From Colwellia sp. 39_35_sub15_T18 (GTDB lineage Bacteria > Pseudomonadota > Gammaproteobacteria > Enterobacterales > Alteromonadaceae): DNA of 64,000 bases. Numbering within the stretch: the stretch's first letter is position 1; the number at the start of each line of letters is the position of its first letter. A program made the position numbers and the translations under genes. Below are positions 44,504-55,882 of the stretch, one piece after another. Under the pieces are notes generated by a model, which saw only the letters and a list, made by a program, of their open reading frames with translations, was not told the origin of the DNA and did not search any database. Location of the stretch: the NCBI GenBank assembly GCA_002162675.1, contig MAAE01000032.1, forward strand, positions 124,001 through 188,000, written 5' to 3'.

Positions 44504-47500
44504 AACTAGACAACTTAAATGCCGCCAACGTGCCGTTATCTGGAAAACATTTAATCGAGGCGAGTGCTGGTACCGGTAAAACCTACAATATCACCCGTAT
44601 TTATTTACGCCTCATCCTTGAGCGAGAGCTAAGCGTTGAGCAAATTTTGCTGATGACTTTCACCAAAGACGCCACACAAGAATTACGTGGCCGTATTGAT
44701 GTTTTTATTCGTGAGGCATTAACGAATTGGCAGCAGCTGTGTGCAGACGATAGTTACTTTAAAGCCATCAGTGAGCGGGTTGATGATGACAAGGTACAAT
44801 TTTTATTAAAACGTGCGTTATTGTTTTTAGATGAAGCGGCTATTTTTACCATACATGGTTTTTGTCAACGGGCGTTAACGCAACATGCTTTTGCCAGTGG
44901 TTTACCCTTTAATGCCACATTATCAACCACGAGCGCTGAAATTGTCTTAGAAGCTTGCCAAGATTGGTATCGGCAATTAGCGAAACACTCGCGCGATGAT
45001 TTTTCACTAGTGGCGCAGTTTTGGCCACAACCGAGCAATTTTCTGCAAAGCTTTGCCAAGGCGATCAGCCAACAAAGTGACTTAACCACCATCACTAGCC
45101 AGCAAATAGTGCAAGACTTTGTTGATGTGGCCAAACAAGCCAGTAAAACGTTAATCGCCAATGAAAGCTTGTTGCAGGAAGGGCTACTTAGTCATAAAAA
45201 TGCTCCAGAGCAAGAAAAACGAACCCAAGAACTGGCAAATTTACATCGTTGGTTTGAACAAATTAAAATCTGCGTTGATGACGCTTCATTGTTAGCGGCG
45301 GTGCAAACGCCAATGCCAGATTATTTGCTCAATGGTAATCGTCATCCTAAAGCCTATAAAGTGCCATTAGCTGAAGTATTAGCAAGCTGTAAATCGATAA
45401 AAGCACAGCTTAAAAACTTAGTAAAAAATGTTAATAGAGCCAATGCTTATCAATTAGTTCGTGTTGCTATTTATAGTATTCGCCAGCAAGTACAGGATAA
45501 AAAAGCGCAACATAATATTCTTGATTTTGATGACTTAATTAGCACCTTAGCCAACAGTTTGTCTGCACAGCAAACTAGCAATGGCTTAGCCGCTACATTG
45601 CTCGCACAATATCCCGTTGCCTTAGTGGATGAGTTTCAAGATACCGATCCCCTGCAGTTTTCAATTCTGCAAGGGCTTTACTATGGTGAGCAGGCTAAGC
45701 TAAATAATGCTGCCTTATATCTAATTGGCGATCCTAAACAGGCTATTTATGGTTTTAGAGGCGGTGATATTTTTGCTTATTTGCGTGCTAGGCATAGCTG
45801 TGATCATCATTGGTTAATAGACACTAATTACCGTTCAACGCCCGATATGGTGGCTGCTTATAATCAAGTGTTTATCAGTAAAGAAGCGAAAACGGTTGAT
45901 GCAGTTTTCGGCTATGGTATTGAATATCAAGCGGTAAAAGCAGGGAAGCAAGCTGAACAAAGTAACAACTATGACACAGATGAAGGCTTAGATGATGGAT
46001 TAGGCGAAGGCTTAGGTGAAGGTAAGGCCTTGCAATTTGTGCACTTTAGCCAAGAGGGCGAAGACACAGTAACCTTGACGTTAGCTTGCCCGTTAATGGC
46101 AAGCTGGTGTGCTAATGAAATCAGCCAATTACTCTCTACAACACACCTTAGTAGCGCAGAAGTAAAACCACAAGACATTGCGATTTTAGTCAGAGATAAC
46201 CGTGAAGCAACCTTTATTAAGCAAGCCTTGCAAACCGCAGGCTTAGCATCGGTGTTTTTATCTGATCGCGCCAATTTATTTCATTGCCAACAAGCCAAGC
46301 AGTTACTTACTTTATTAAAAGGCATATTAACCCCTAACAATGAGCGTGTTTATTTAGCGGCGCTTGTCAGTGGCTTACTGGGTTTTAATGCGGTTAAATT
46401 GCATCAACTGCAACAAGATGAAATGGCCTACCAAGCGATAAAATTCGCCTTTATTGATTATAAAAAGCAGTGGCAACAGCAGGGGTTTATTGCCATGGCG
46501 ATAAACCTAATGCATCAACACTTTCAAGCGCCAGCACTTAATAAGGATAGGGCGCTAACCAATATTCTGCATCTGTTTGAAATTTTACAAGCAGCCAGTC
46601 AACGGTTTTTACAGCCAGAAGAGTTGCTATATTGGTTTGAACAACAATGTCAGTTAGACAATATTAACAGTGAACTTGAAGCAGAGCTGCGCCTAGAAAA
46701 TGATGGTGATCTTATTCGAATTATTACTCAACATGGTGCGAAAGGGCTTGAGTATCCTATTGTTTTTATCCCTTTTGCCAGCAAGCATAAAGACCCGTTA
46801 AAATTTGGTAGCCAAAACATCAGCTACCTTGAATATCACGATGCCGAGGGTAATTTACATTTATCGCTTGATGGCGACGAGCAAGCTAAAACGGCCATGG
46901 CCGATGAAGCTTATGCCGAAAGTATTCGTTTACTTTATGTTGCGATTACGCGTGCTGAACAACGTTGTTATTTGCTCACTGCACCCTTTGAGAAGTGCCA
47001 TTTGTCGCCTTTAGGTAAAACATTACAATGGCAAGCGGACGATGATATTGTGCAAAATTTACGGAAATTTGTTGAAAAAACGCCACAGAGCACGGCTTTA
47101 ATACAAGTATCACTTGATGAGATAAAAAACCAACCACCGCAAGTACCACAAAATGTAGACAGACAACAGCCCGAGCTACAGATAAGTAAATTTGTCGGAA
47201 AAATTGAGCGAGACTGGTGGCTAAGCTCGTTTTCGGCGTTAAGTCGAAACTTACGTCATGGTGGTGTTTCTACGCCAGATAGAGATGCCGGTCTTGATGC
47301 GACTGCGATATTAACGGCGCAAGCGAATAGCCATTTATTACGCTTTGCGCTAGCCAAAGGCGCACATAGTGGCAACTTATTGCATGATATTTTAGAACAC
47401 AGTGATTTTTGTCAAACCAATTGGCCCGAAACGATAAAGTGGCCGTTAGTGAAGTATGGCGAGCTAACCGCGCCTTTTACTGAGGTTGATTTAATGGATT

Positions 47501-48180
47501 GGCTTGATGAAATACTGCTCACGCCTTTAGTGTCAACCGTGCAATTTAATGGTGAGGTAAGTGAAAGCTTTTGTTTAGCTGATATTACATTGTTGCAATC
47601 ACTCAGAGAAAGTGAATTCTATTTCCCTATGCAGCAAGCGAGTATGCAAGGTTTAGCAAAACTGCTAACCGAGCACCGAAATAGCGCCGCGGTTAATCAT
47701 AGCGGTTCGAGCGCAGGCATAAAAAAAATGACTCCACTGGTGAAATTACCTCATTATCAATCGCTAAAAGGCATGATGCACGGTTTTATCGATTTAGTGT
47801 TTGAACATCAAGGTAAATACTATGTTTGTGATTATAAATCTAGCCATTTAGGCCATGACTTCGCGGATTATCATCACGATGCGCTTCGTGATAATATTGA
47901 GAATAATTATTATGATTTACAATATCTTATTTATAGTTTAGCGCTGCACCGTTATTTGCAGTTAACCTTGCCAGATTACAATGCTACTGAGCATTTTGGC
48001 GGCATTTATTATTTATATTTACGCGGTATGAGCAATGATAAGCATCATACTGGCGCAGGGGTATATTTTCGTCATATCAGCTCGCAAGAATTAACCGCAT
48101 TAGACCGCTTGTTTGCAGGTGAAGCGCTATTAAGTGATGCCGGTATGAAAGAGGAGCAAGCGCATGAACTCAGCGATTAA
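44500..48180 (+). CDS. recB: Exodeoxyribonuclease V beta subunit RecB
   Basis: The 1226-residue UvrD-type helicase-nuclease has Walker A EASAGTGKTYNITRIY near 22-37, DEFQDTDPLQF, GDPKQAIYGFRGGDIF and the C-terminal nuclease core with GFIDLVFEHQ (Asp1098) and CDYKSS (Asp1111, Lys1113). It translocates 3' to 5' and degrades DNA until Chi. A linker near 490-505 holds an acidic Gly-rich repeat (GLDDGLGEGLGEG). It is translationally coupled to recC and overlaps recD by 17 bp. Confidence 0.97.
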   Translation: MKLDNLNAANVPLSGKHLIEASAGTGKTYNITRIYLRLILERELSVEQILLMTFTKDATQELRGRIDVFIREALTNWQQLCADDSYFKAISERVDDDKVQFLLKRALLFLDEAAIFTIHGFCQRALTQHAFASGLPFNATLSTTSAEIVLEACQDWYRQLAKHSRDDFSLVAQFWPQPSNFLQSFAKAISQQSDLTTITSQQIVQDFVDVAKQASKTLIANESLLQEGLLSHKNAPEQEKRTQELANLHRWFEQIKICVDDASLLAAVQTPMPDYLLNGNRHPKAYKVPLAEVLASCKSIKAQLKNLVKNVNRANAYQLVRVAIYSIRQQVQDKKAQHNILDFDDLISTLANSLSAQQTSNGLAATLLAQYPVALVDEFQDTDPLQFSILQGLYYGEQAKLNNAALYLIGDPKQAIYGFRGGDIFAYLRARHSCDHHWLIDTNYRSTPDMVAAYNQVFISKEAKTVDAVFGYGIEYQAVKAGKQAEQSNNYDTDEGLDDGLGEGLGEGKALQFVHFSQEGEDTVTLTLACPLMASWCANEISQLLSTTHLSSAEVKPQDIAILVRDNREATFIKQALQTAGLASVFLSDRANLFHCQQAKQLLTLLKGILTPNNERVYLAALVSGLLGFNAVKLHQLQQDEMAYQAIKFAFIDYKKQWQQQGFIAMAINLMHQHFQAPALNKDRALTNILHLFEILQAASQRFLQPEELLYWFEQQCQLDNINSELEAELRLENDGDLIRIITQHGAKGLEYPIVFIPFASKHKDPLKFGSQNISYLEYHDAEGNLHLSLDGDEQAKTAMADEAYAESIRLLYVAITRAEQRCYLLTAPFEKCHLSPLGKTLQWQADDDIVQNLRKFVEKTPQSTALIQVSLDEIKNQPPQVPQNVDRQQPELQISKFVGKIERDWWLSSFSALSRNLRHGGVSTPDRDAGLDATAILTAQANSHLLRFALAKGAHSGNLLHDILEHSDFCQTNWPETIKWPLVKYGELTAPFTEVDLMDWLDEILLTPLVSTVQFNGEVSESFCLADITLLQSLRESEFYFPMQQASMQGLAKLLTEHRNSAAVNHSGSSAGIKKMTPLVKLPHYQSLKGMMHGFIDLVFEHQGKYYVCDYKSSHLGHDFADYHHDALRDNIENNYYDLQYLIYSLALHRYLQLTLPDYNATEHFGGIYYLYLRGMSNDKHHTGAGVYFRHISSQELTALDRLFAGEALLSDAGMKEEQAHELSD

Positions 48181-50218
48181 TGAGACTAATGAAAACTCTA
48201 TCATGACCAGTTTTGCTCTTGCCCAGCAGCAACTTGCAGGCATTGAAGCGATAGATTATTTTTTTGCTAAAGAAATGTGCCAAGCGATTGATATTAAAGA
48301 ACACATTGAACTGGATGATAACGTCGATGCTAGCGAAGTTTTAGCCCATGCTTTTATTGCTTTAAGTGTCAATCACCGAGCAGGGCACACTTGTTTAGCC
48401 ATTAAAGATATTGCCGGTAAATGTTGGAATAATGCTTATGACGAGCAAGGACAATGCACACATCAAGGTTTTACTTTTCCTGATGAAGCTAGGTTAACCG
48501 CATTACTCAATGCGCTTGAATTAAGCCATGATGCCAATGGTTTATTGGTTTTTCATCATCAAAACCTCTATATGCGCCGTTATTATCGTTTTGAAAAAGA
48601 GCTTGAAGATTTTATTCAGCAGCGCTTAGCACAAAAAAACACCTTGGCTATTGATGAGGTAAGCGCCTGTATTCAAAGTTTGTTTCCAGCGCCGTCATTA
48701 ACTAGTGAGCTAAAACCTGATGACATTGACTGGCAAAAACTGGCTGTTGCCAATGCTATTAATAAAAATTTCAGTATTATTGCCGGTGGCCCAGGGACAG
48801 GAAAAACCTATACGGTTACTAAGCTATTAGCGGCGTTAATTATGCTATCTCAGCCAACAAACCCCATCCATAAAACGGCTAGTGACAATAACCAAGCACT
48901 TGATATTGCGTTAGTAGCACCAACAGGTAAAGCGGCGCAACGCTTAACGGAGTCAATTGTTAGCGCTATTGCTGGATTTAAGAGTCTTATTGATCAAAAT
49001 ATATTGTCGGCTATCCCCCGCAATGCTCAAACCATTCATCGTTTATTAGGTGTTATCCCCAACAGTCCTAATTTTCGTCATCATCAAGATAACTTATTGA
49101 GCTGTGATGTTTTATTGATTGATGAAGTGTCTATGGTTGACTTACCTATGATGACGCGCATATTTCGTGCTTTAAAGCCAAACACTAAGGTTATTTTATT
49201 AGGTGATGCTGACCAATTACCGTCAGTTGCCGTCGGTAGTGTGTTGGCCGATATTGCCCCTAGGCCACATCATGGCTTTAGCCAAGCCAATTACCATTAT
49301 TTAGCGCAAGTATGTCAACTAGATGAATTACAGTTAAAAAGCGCCTTCACTTATAAATCAGAAACACCTTCTGATCACTTGAGCTTGTTAATGAAAAGCC
49401 GCCGTTTTGATGGCGAAGGTGGCATAGGAAAACTGGCAAACAGCGTTATACAAGGTGATGCAGTGCAAAGTTGGCAATTACTTTGCGTTAATAAAAGTAC
49501 GAGTAAAGGCGAAACTACACACCAAGATTCACAATTATCTTTAGTTTCAGGCGAGTTGAGCGCTTGGCTGCTGCCTTTAGTTAAACAGTATTATCAGCAA
49601 ATTTCCCAATGCGATAATATCGAGCAAGCATTTGAGCTATTAGCAAAGTTTCGAGTTTTGTGTGTTACTCGACAAGGTGAATATGGCGTTGATGCCATTA
49701 ACCACTGGATCACCGAGCTATTATCAACGCAGGGTAACTTTGCGCAGAGCCAACAGCATTATCATGGTATGCCAATTATGATCAGTGAAAATGATTATCA
49801 ACTCGGTTTGTTTAATGGTGATATTGGTTTACTTTGGCGTGGGGACAGCACTAATAGTCGAAATAATCAGTCTGAGCCGTTGATGGCGCTCTTTGAAGAA
49901 AGGGTTGAAAAAACAGTTGTAGGAGAAGTTGCTCAGCAAGATGAAGATCAAAGTAAGCCTTATAAAAGCTTGTTACCATCACGCTTACCTAAATTTGAAG
50001 CAGTCTATGCGATGACAATTCATAAAACCCAAGGCAGTGAATTTGAACATGTTGCTATGGTTTTACCGAAAAATAGCAATAATCAATTGCTCAGTCGCGA
50101 ATTACTTTATACTGGCATCACCCGAGCCAAAAAGTTACTTACTATTGCCAGCACTCAACAACCTTGGCAACAAGGGGTTACTCAGGTGGTAAGGCGAAAT
50201 TCAGGTTTACAACTTTAA
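48164..50218 (+). CDS. recD: Exodeoxyribonuclease V alpha subunit RecD
   Basis: The 684-residue SF1B helicase has Walker A IIAGGPGTGKTYTV near 206, LLIDEVSMVDLPMM, GDADQLPSVAVGSVLADI, MTIHKTQGSEF and LYTGITRAKK. It is the 5' to 3' motor of RecBCD. E. coli RecD has 608 residues; the extra length is spread over loops. The order recC-recB-recD without ptrA between recC and recB differs from E. coli. Confidence 0.96.
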   Translation: MNSAINETNENSIMTSFALAQQQLAGIEAIDYFFAKEMCQAIDIKEHIELDDNVDASEVLAHAFIALSVNHRAGHTCLAIKDIAGKCWNNAYDEQGQCTHQGFTFPDEARLTALLNALELSHDANGLLVFHHQNLYMRRYYRFEKELEDFIQQRLAQKNTLAIDEVSACIQSLFPAPSLTSELKPDDIDWQKLAVANAINKNFSIIAGGPGTGKTYTVTKLLAALIMLSQPTNPIHKTASDNNQALDIALVAPTGKAAQRLTESIVSAIAGFKSLIDQNILSAIPRNAQTIHRLLGVIPNSPNFRHHQDNLLSCDVLLIDEVSMVDLPMMTRIFRALKPNTKVILLGDADQLPSVAVGSVLADIAPRPHHGFSQANYHYLAQVCQLDELQLKSAFTYKSETPSDHLSLLMKSRRFDGEGGIGKLANSVIQGDAVQSWQLLCVNKSTSKGETTHQDSQLSLVSGELSAWLLPLVKQYYQQISQCDNIEQAFELLAKFRVLCVTRQGEYGVDAINHWITELLSTQGNFAQSQQHYHGMPIMISENDYQLGLFNGDIGLLWRGDSTNSRNNQSEPLMALFEERVEKTVVGEVAQQDEDQSKPYKSLLPSRLPKFEAVYAMTIHKTQGSEFEHVAMVLPKNSNNQLLSRELLYTGITRAKKLLTIASTQQPWQQGVTQVVRRNSGLQL

Positions 50219-50256
50219 AGTCCGAGTCATTTTTTATTTTTATTGGAATGTTATAA

Positions 50257-50766
50257 ATGCAGTTAATTAATGTCGATAAAGCTCTTTATCGGAAAAACTT
50301 AAATATTGTTATTGGTGGTTTTATTGCCACGTTACTAGTGTTGGCCTTAGCTTTTGGCCAGTTACTTATTATCAATTTGGCAGAGCAAGGGGTAAATAAT
50401 TTTAGATATAACTTACTCGGCGTGGTGCTTTCTTTATTAGCTTGTGCCGCTATTTTACACAGTGTTAAAAAAAGCCCATTTTTCAACGAAGTTTATTATG
50501 TTTGGCAATTAAAACAATTGCAGAACAGCATTTATCGAAAGCTTGCTAAAATCAAACTAGCCGCAAAAAACGATGAAGAAAACGCTTTGATCATATTATT
50601 GTATTATTATCAAAGCTTAAAACTTGTCTACTTACTCGATGATAATACGTTAACCTTGTCAAAGGTGGATAAAGACATAACCGATATACAAGAAAAAATT
50701 GCTAGTAAGAATTTAACCTTAACGGCTGAGCAGTTTGATAAAAGCTTGTTACGTGCTTATCGTTAG
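50257..50766 (+). CDS. DUF3087-like inner-membrane protein
   Basis: The 169-residue protein has two membrane helices (about 18-40 and 52-67) and a helical cytoplasmic region with a Tyr-rich stretch (LLYYYQSLKLVYLL). It matches the general form of the DUF3087 family of Alteromonadales and Vibrionales, with no known role. It follows recD by 38 bp and may belong to the same transcript. Confidence 0.75.
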   Translation: MQLINVDKALYRKNLNIVIGGFIATLLVLALAFGQLLIINLAEQGVNNFRYNLLGVVLSLLACAAILHSVKKSPFFNEVYYVWQLKQLQNSIYRKLAKIKLAAKNDEENALIILLYYYQSLKLVYLLDDNTLTLSKVDKDITDIQEKIASKNLTLTAEQFDKSLLRAYR

Positions 50767-50812
50767 TTTTACTTATACTCACAAAAAGCTAGCACAAAAA
50801 CAGTCATTATTC

Positions 50813-50890
50813 ACCACCGAGCAGCTACGCTTCACCGAGGGCTCTTCGAGCCTATACAGAGGTTTTATTGTTCTCGGTGTTCTCTGTAGT
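50813..50890 (+). repeat. Palindromic element, short GCTCTTCGAGC subtype
   Basis: The copy runs from ACCACCGAGCAGCTACGCTT to TCGGTGTTCTCTGTAGT. It has a different interior from the 8387 array: CCGAGGGCTCTTCGAGCC in place of the TGCTTCGCAC arm. The outer arms are conserved, so the family has at least two interior subtypes. Confidence 0.85.
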
Positions 50891-50951
50891 AATACTTTTA
50901 ATCATTACTAAAAAATAAGCATAAAAACAAACATAAAAACAGTCACTATTC

Positions 50952-51078
50952 ACCACTGAGCCGCTACGCTTCACCGAGGGCTCTTCGAGCCTACACAGAG
51001 GTTTTATTCGGCCTACATGGATGTAGGTCACTTAGGTTATGCATGGAGCATATAACCTACCTCGGTGTTCTCGGTAGT
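50952..51078 (+). repeat. Palindromic element with a nested hairpin insertion
   Basis: This copy (ACCACTGAGCCGCTACGCTT ... CTCGGTGTTCTCGGTAGT) is interrupted by about 50 bp holding two further palindromes: CCTACAT-GG-ATGTAGG (51012-51027) and TAGGTTATGC ... GCATATAACCTA (51033-51059). The tails after this and the previous copy (ACTTTTAAT-ATTACTAAAAAATAAGC types) are duplicates, showing tandem duplication. The 408-bp gap between the DUF3087 gene and infA contains these repeats and the infA terminator only. Confidence 0.85.
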
Positions 51079-51107
51079 AATACTTTTAATTATTACTAAA
51101 AAATAAG

Positions 51108-51152
51108 CATAAAAAAACCAGCATCTTCGATAAAAAGAATGCTGGTTTTGTT
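51108..51152 (-). terminator. Terminator of infA
   Basis: AAAACCAGCAT (51114-51124) and ATGCTGGTTTT (51139-51149) form an 11-bp stem; on the minus strand it is followed by a run of T. It lies about 25 bp beyond the infA stop and could also stop plus-strand transcripts. Confidence 0.85.
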
Positions 51153-51174
51153 TTACGTATCTTGTGTACGTAAA

Positions 51175-51399
<225 letters not shown>

Positions 51400-51554
51400 C
51401 TAAACCTCTATATGTTGTGCAAATTAGCTAAAAAATAATAACTTATGTTAGATTTTGTAGCTGATAAAAAAAGCTGCGCGAATGATGCCTAATTGCACGG
51501 CTAAAGTAAAGCTTTGCGCTGGTTTTTTTATATATATTCAACTTAAAAAGCTTT

Positions 51555-51650
51555 ACCACAGAGATAGATGAGGTGCTATGCACTACACAGAGCATAATAA
51601 ACCCTCTGTGTCAGTGAAGGGTCTTCTGGGCTGCATCGCTTCTCGGTGGT
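51555..51650 (-). repeat. Palindromic element, inverted orientation
   Basis: The element reads ACCACAGAGATAGATGAGGTG at its left end and CTTCTCGGTGGT at its right end, the reverse orientation to the 8387 array. It lies between infA and bpt, downstream of bpt on the minus strand. Confidence 0.85.
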
Positions 51651-51687
51651 GAATAAGTTACCTTTCTTTATTCTTCTTATTCATTAA

Positions 51688-52407
51688 TTACTTTTTTTCA
51701 GTTAGCAGCCAATGGCCACTGATAAATTTTTCATAAGGGAAGTAACGATTTTTGTAATTCATTTTTGCACAGGCATTTATTTGATAACCTAGGTAGAGAT
51801 AAGGTAAGGCCAGTTGCTGGCAATAGTCTATTTGGGTCAGAATAGAAAACACCCCCAAGCCATGAGCTTTATAATCAACATCATAGAAAGTATAAACAGC
51901 CGACAAACCATTGGTTAATACATCCGTTACGGCTACGCAAATCAGTTTTTCTTCATCATTTTCTTGATGCCAAGTTTCAATAAAAAGCTGTTCACTTAAC
52001 TTACTGGTCAGAAAGCTTTGAAACTGTTGGAAGTTGGCGGGGAACATGCTGCCATCTTGATGGCAGTTATTAATATAAAGCTCATATAAAGGGTAGTAAG
52101 ATGATTTAAGTTCGGATGAGTATTTTATAATAAAATGACCATTGCGTTTTTTTGAGCGTTTTTGACTTTTTGAAAGCTGAAACTTATCAACTAAAACTCG
52201 AATAGACTGACAAGCATTACAGTGTGGGCAGTGGGGGCGATAACTTTGATCGCCACTGCGGCGAAAGCCCTCTGACATCAGCAAACTATAACTTCTACTA
52301 TTTTGCAAACGTTCATCTACGGCAATGAGTAAACGCTCTTCTTGCTCTGGTAAATAACTACAGGGAAAGGTGTGAGTGATGCCAACTTTAAAACTAGTGT
52401 CGTTCAT
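51688..52407 (-). CDS. bpt: Aspartate/glutamate leucyltransferase (bacterial protein transferase)
   Basis: The 239-residue protein belongs to the ATE/Bpt family, which transfers Leu from Leu-tRNA to N-terminal Asp or Glu for ClpAPS degradation. Visible features are the Cys-rich [14 protein letters not shown] near 57-70, [12 protein letters not shown], and the C-terminal [21 protein letters not shown]. It sits 13 bp after aat, so both N-degron transferases form one operon. Confidence 0.95.
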   Translation of the reverse strand: MNDTSFKVGITHTFPCSYLPEQEERLLIAVDERLQNSRSYSLLMSEGFRRSGDQSYRPHCPHCNACQSIRVLVDKFQLSKSQKRSKKRNGHFIIKYSSELKSSYYPLYELYINNCHQDGSMFPANFQQFQSFLTSKLSEQLFIETWHQENDEEKLICVAVTDVLTNGLSAVYTFYDVDYKAHGLGVFSILTQIDYCQQLALPYLYLGYQINACAKMNYKNRYFPYEKFISGHWLLTEKK

Positions 52408-52420
52408 ACTGCTACCACCA

Positions 52421-53170
52421 TCACTTTGAGGTATCCGAGTGCGCGCTGATAAAAAGCTCTCTGGCTTGCCAGAAATTTTCAGGGCTTACTTTAGTTATAG
52501 CAGTTTCTTTTAGCGCCACAAAGTTATTGCGTGAAATTTCTTTGGCGCCCATGTCGGCTAAAAAGGGGTTAAGCAACTGGCAATCAATAAAGTCGACAGC
52601 TATTGACGTTAATAATTGTGCTAAAGCAACTAAAGCAAATTTAGAAGCGTTAGCTTGAGTATAAAACATTGACTCGCCAGAGAAAAAACCATTAATGGCC
52701 ACGCCATATAAACCGCCAACCAGTGCTGGCTTTGGCTCTGCGGTGTCATTGTTGTTTATTTGCCAAACTTCAATGGAATGGGCATAACCTAATTGATGTA
52801 AGTTGACATAAGCGGCTTGCATTTCGGGCACTATCCAAGTGTCATCGTTACGAAAAGGGGCGTTAGCACAGCATTTAATGACTTGTTCAAACGCGGTGTT
52901 TACAGTGATTTTATAGGGGGCTTTTTTAATGGCTTTTCGTAAGGTGCGATTAATACGTAAATCGCTAAGCTTAATGATAGCGCGGGGATCTGGTGACCAC
53001 CACAGCAAGGGATCATTTTCACTAAACCAAGGAAATATTCCTTGGTTATAGGCATTAATTAATCGCTTTGCTTGTAAATCGCCCCCCACAGCTAATAAGC
53101 CATTGGGCTCGGTGAGGGCGAAATTTACCGAAGGAAAAGCTAAATTGTTATCATCAAGTTGATATAGCAT
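52421..53170 (-). CDS. aat: Leucyl/phenylalanyl-tRNA-protein transferase
   Basis: The 249-residue protein has the Aat patterns [49 protein letters not shown], and [16 protein letters not shown]. It adds Leu or Phe to N-terminal Lys or Arg. It is next to bpt, infA and trxB as in many gammaproteobacteria. Confidence 0.97.
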   Translation of the reverse strand: MLYQLDDNNLAFPSVNFALTEPNGLLAVGGDLQAKRLINAYNQGIFPWFSENDPLLWWSPDPRAIIKLSDLRINRTLRKAIKKAPYKITVNTAFEQVIKCCANAPFRNDDTWIVPEMQAAYVNLHQLGYAHSIEVWQINNNDTAEPKPALVGGLYGVAINGFFSGESMFYTQANASKFALVALAQLLTSIAVDFIDCQLLNPFLADMGAKEISRNNFVALKETAITKVSPENFWQARELFISAHSDTSK

Positions 53171-53203
53171 TTTAAACTTGTTCGCGCTTAACTTAAAAAG
53201 AAC

Positions 53204-53270
53204 GAGCGCGGTTAAAACCTCGCCTACGATGTAGTATCTTTTGAACTTGTAGGCGGGAATTTATTCGCGC
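53204..53270 (+). repeat. Inverted-repeat element, GTAGGCGGG family, copy 3
   Basis: The right arm GTAGGCGGGAATTTATTCGCGC (53249-53270) equals the left arm of the copy at 3714. The left arm GAGCGCGGTTAAAACCTCGCCTAC is its imperfect complement. It lies between trxB and aat. Confidence 0.8.
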
Positions 53271-53276
53271 TTACAC

Positions 53277-54245
<969 letters not shown>

Positions 54246-54365
54246 TTATTTTTAATAATTTATTTTTAAATAAAGAATAAATAGGTTTGATAAATAATTA
54301 TCTTATTAATTGGGATGATAAGGAAATAAAGCAAGGGGGTAAATAACTTGTTTGTTATATGCTAA

Positions 54366-54416
54366 ACAAAAAAAAGAGCGTTTTTTGCTAGATTGTAAGC
54401 AAAAGTGCGCTCTTTG
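54366..54416 (-). terminator. Terminator of ald
   Basis: AAAGAGCG (54373-54380) and CGCTCTTT (54408-54415) form the base of a hairpin extended by TTTTTGCT / AGCAAAA. On the minus strand it ends in a T run (A run at 54367-54375). It lies about 60 bp after the ald stop and upstream of trxB. Confidence 0.82.
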
Positions 54417-54476
54417 GTGTCGCTTTAACGTATAAAGCTAGTGTTAATGTTATGTGTTTAAAAGTAATGTTAGCAA

Positions 54477-55595
54477 TTATGCGTTTAACGCAACTCTGGG
54501 TTCAACATATTCATAACCTAATACATCGGCAACGGGTTGGTAAGTTACTTTACCCGCCATAACATTTAAGCCAGCTAATAAATGTTCATCATCTAATAGT
54601 GCTTGTTTAGCGCCTTTATTAGCAAGCGTAACAGCAAAGGGCATAGTGGCATTGGTTAAAGCCATTGTTGAGGTACGTGCTACGCCACCCGGCATGTTAG
54701 CAACGCAGTAGTGAACAACATCATCAACCACATAAGTTGGCTCTTGGTGAGTTGTGGCTTTCGAGGTTTCAAAACAGCCGCCTTGGTCGATTGCTACATC
54801 AACAATAACAGCGCCTTTTTTCATCATTTTTATGTGCTCTCTGCTAACTAATTTTGGTGCTGCTGCACCTGGAATTAATACCGCACCAATGACTAAGTCA
54901 GCTTCAACAATTAATTGGTTCATTGCATCAGCCGTTGAATAAACGGTTTTTAAACGACCATCAAATTCAGTATCTAATTGGCGTAAACGTGGTAATGAAC
55001 GGTCTAAAATAGTCACGTCCGCACCCATACCTACCGCCATGCGAGCTGCTTGAGTACCAACAACACCGCCACCAACAATTAACACTTTGGCTGGTGCGAC
55101 ACCGGGAACCCCCCCTAATAAGGCGCCTAAACCGCCTTGGGCTTTTTCTAAAGCATGAGCACCCGCTTGAATAGACATACGGCCAGCAACTTCAGACATT
55201 GGTGCAAGTAATGGCAAGCCACCTGTAGGCGAGGTTACGGTTTCATAAGCAATACAAGTTGCGCCAGAAGCGATTAATAATTCTGTTTGTTGTGGATCGG
55301 GAGCTAAATGTAAATAAGTAAATAAAATTTGCCCTGAGCGAAGCATGTTACATTCAACAGGCTGTGGCTCTTTCACCTTGATGATCATTTCCGCCGTGGC
55401 AAATATTTCTGCGGCACTGTCAATAATTGTGGCGCCAGCAGCAATATACTGCTCATTATCAAAACCAATTTCGGCACCACCATTATTTTCAACAATCACT
55501 TGATGACCGTTTACTGATAATTCTTTAACACCTGCGGGTGTTAAGCCAATGCGGTACTCATGGTTTTTAATTTCTTTAGGTACACCAATAATCAT
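54477..55595 (-). CDS. ald: Alanine dehydrogenase
   Basis: The 372-residue enzyme converts L-alanine to pyruvate and ammonia with NAD+. It begins MIIGVPKEIKNHEYRIGLTP and has the NAD motif VLIVGGGVVGTQAARMAVGM near 170. I start it at the ATG at 55595, preceded by AGAGAG; an in-frame extension to 55664 is translated from a palindromic element and is not real. The divergent Lrp gene is the likely regulator. The 5' leader derives partly from the element flank (AAATATTTCTAAGCTGAATA). Confidence 0.96.
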   Translation of the reverse strand: MIIGVPKEIKNHEYRIGLTPAGVKELSVNGHQVIVENNGGAEIGFDNEQYIAAGATIIDSAAEIFATAEMIIKVKEPQPVECNMLRSGQILFTYLHLAPDPQQTELLIASGATCIAYETVTSPTGGLPLLAPMSEVAGRMSIQAGAHALEKAQGGLGALLGGVPGVAPAKVLIVGGGVVGTQAARMAVGMGADVTILDRSLPRLRQLDTEFDGRLKTVYSTADAMNQLIVEADLVIGAVLIPGAAAPKLVSREHIKMMKKGAVIVDVAIDQGGCFETSKATTHQEPTYVVDDVVHYCVANMPGGVARTSTMALTNATMPFAVTLANKGAKQALLDDEHLLAGLNVMAGKVTYQPVADVLGYEYVEPRVALNA

Positions 55596-55638
55596 AATAA
55601 TCTCTCTTAATTTGTATTTATTCAGCTTAGAAATATTT

Positions 55639-55737
55639 ACCACAGAGAGCACCGAGGTGCTCACGCACTACACCGAGAATAACAAAATCTCTGTGTCGGC
55701 TCGAAGAGCCCTCTGTGAAGCATCACGGCTCGGTGGT
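55639..55737 (-). repeat. Palindromic element in the ald 5' region
   Basis: The copy (ACCACAGAGAGCACCGAGGTG ... GGCTCGGTGGT) points towards ald. Just beyond its end, on the ald strand, AAATATTTCTAAGCTGAATA leads into the ald ribosome site. The same flank follows the element in front of rarA and, with small changes, lolA. Confidence 0.9.
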
Positions 55738-55882
55738 GAACAGTTACCTTAATTCAACTTGTTAGCAAGTTCTTATTTTAGATACGACTAGTATAAGAGT
55801 AACTAGCTAGAATAACCTGTCGTAAATATTATAAAGGCGATATATAATGCTGATACTGGTGCTATTAATAGATGAATATAAA

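Noticed and set aside
55596-55664. Longer start for alanine dehydrogenase
   Set aside because: The extra codons come from the flank of a palindromic element, and the ATG at 55595 has its own ribosome site.
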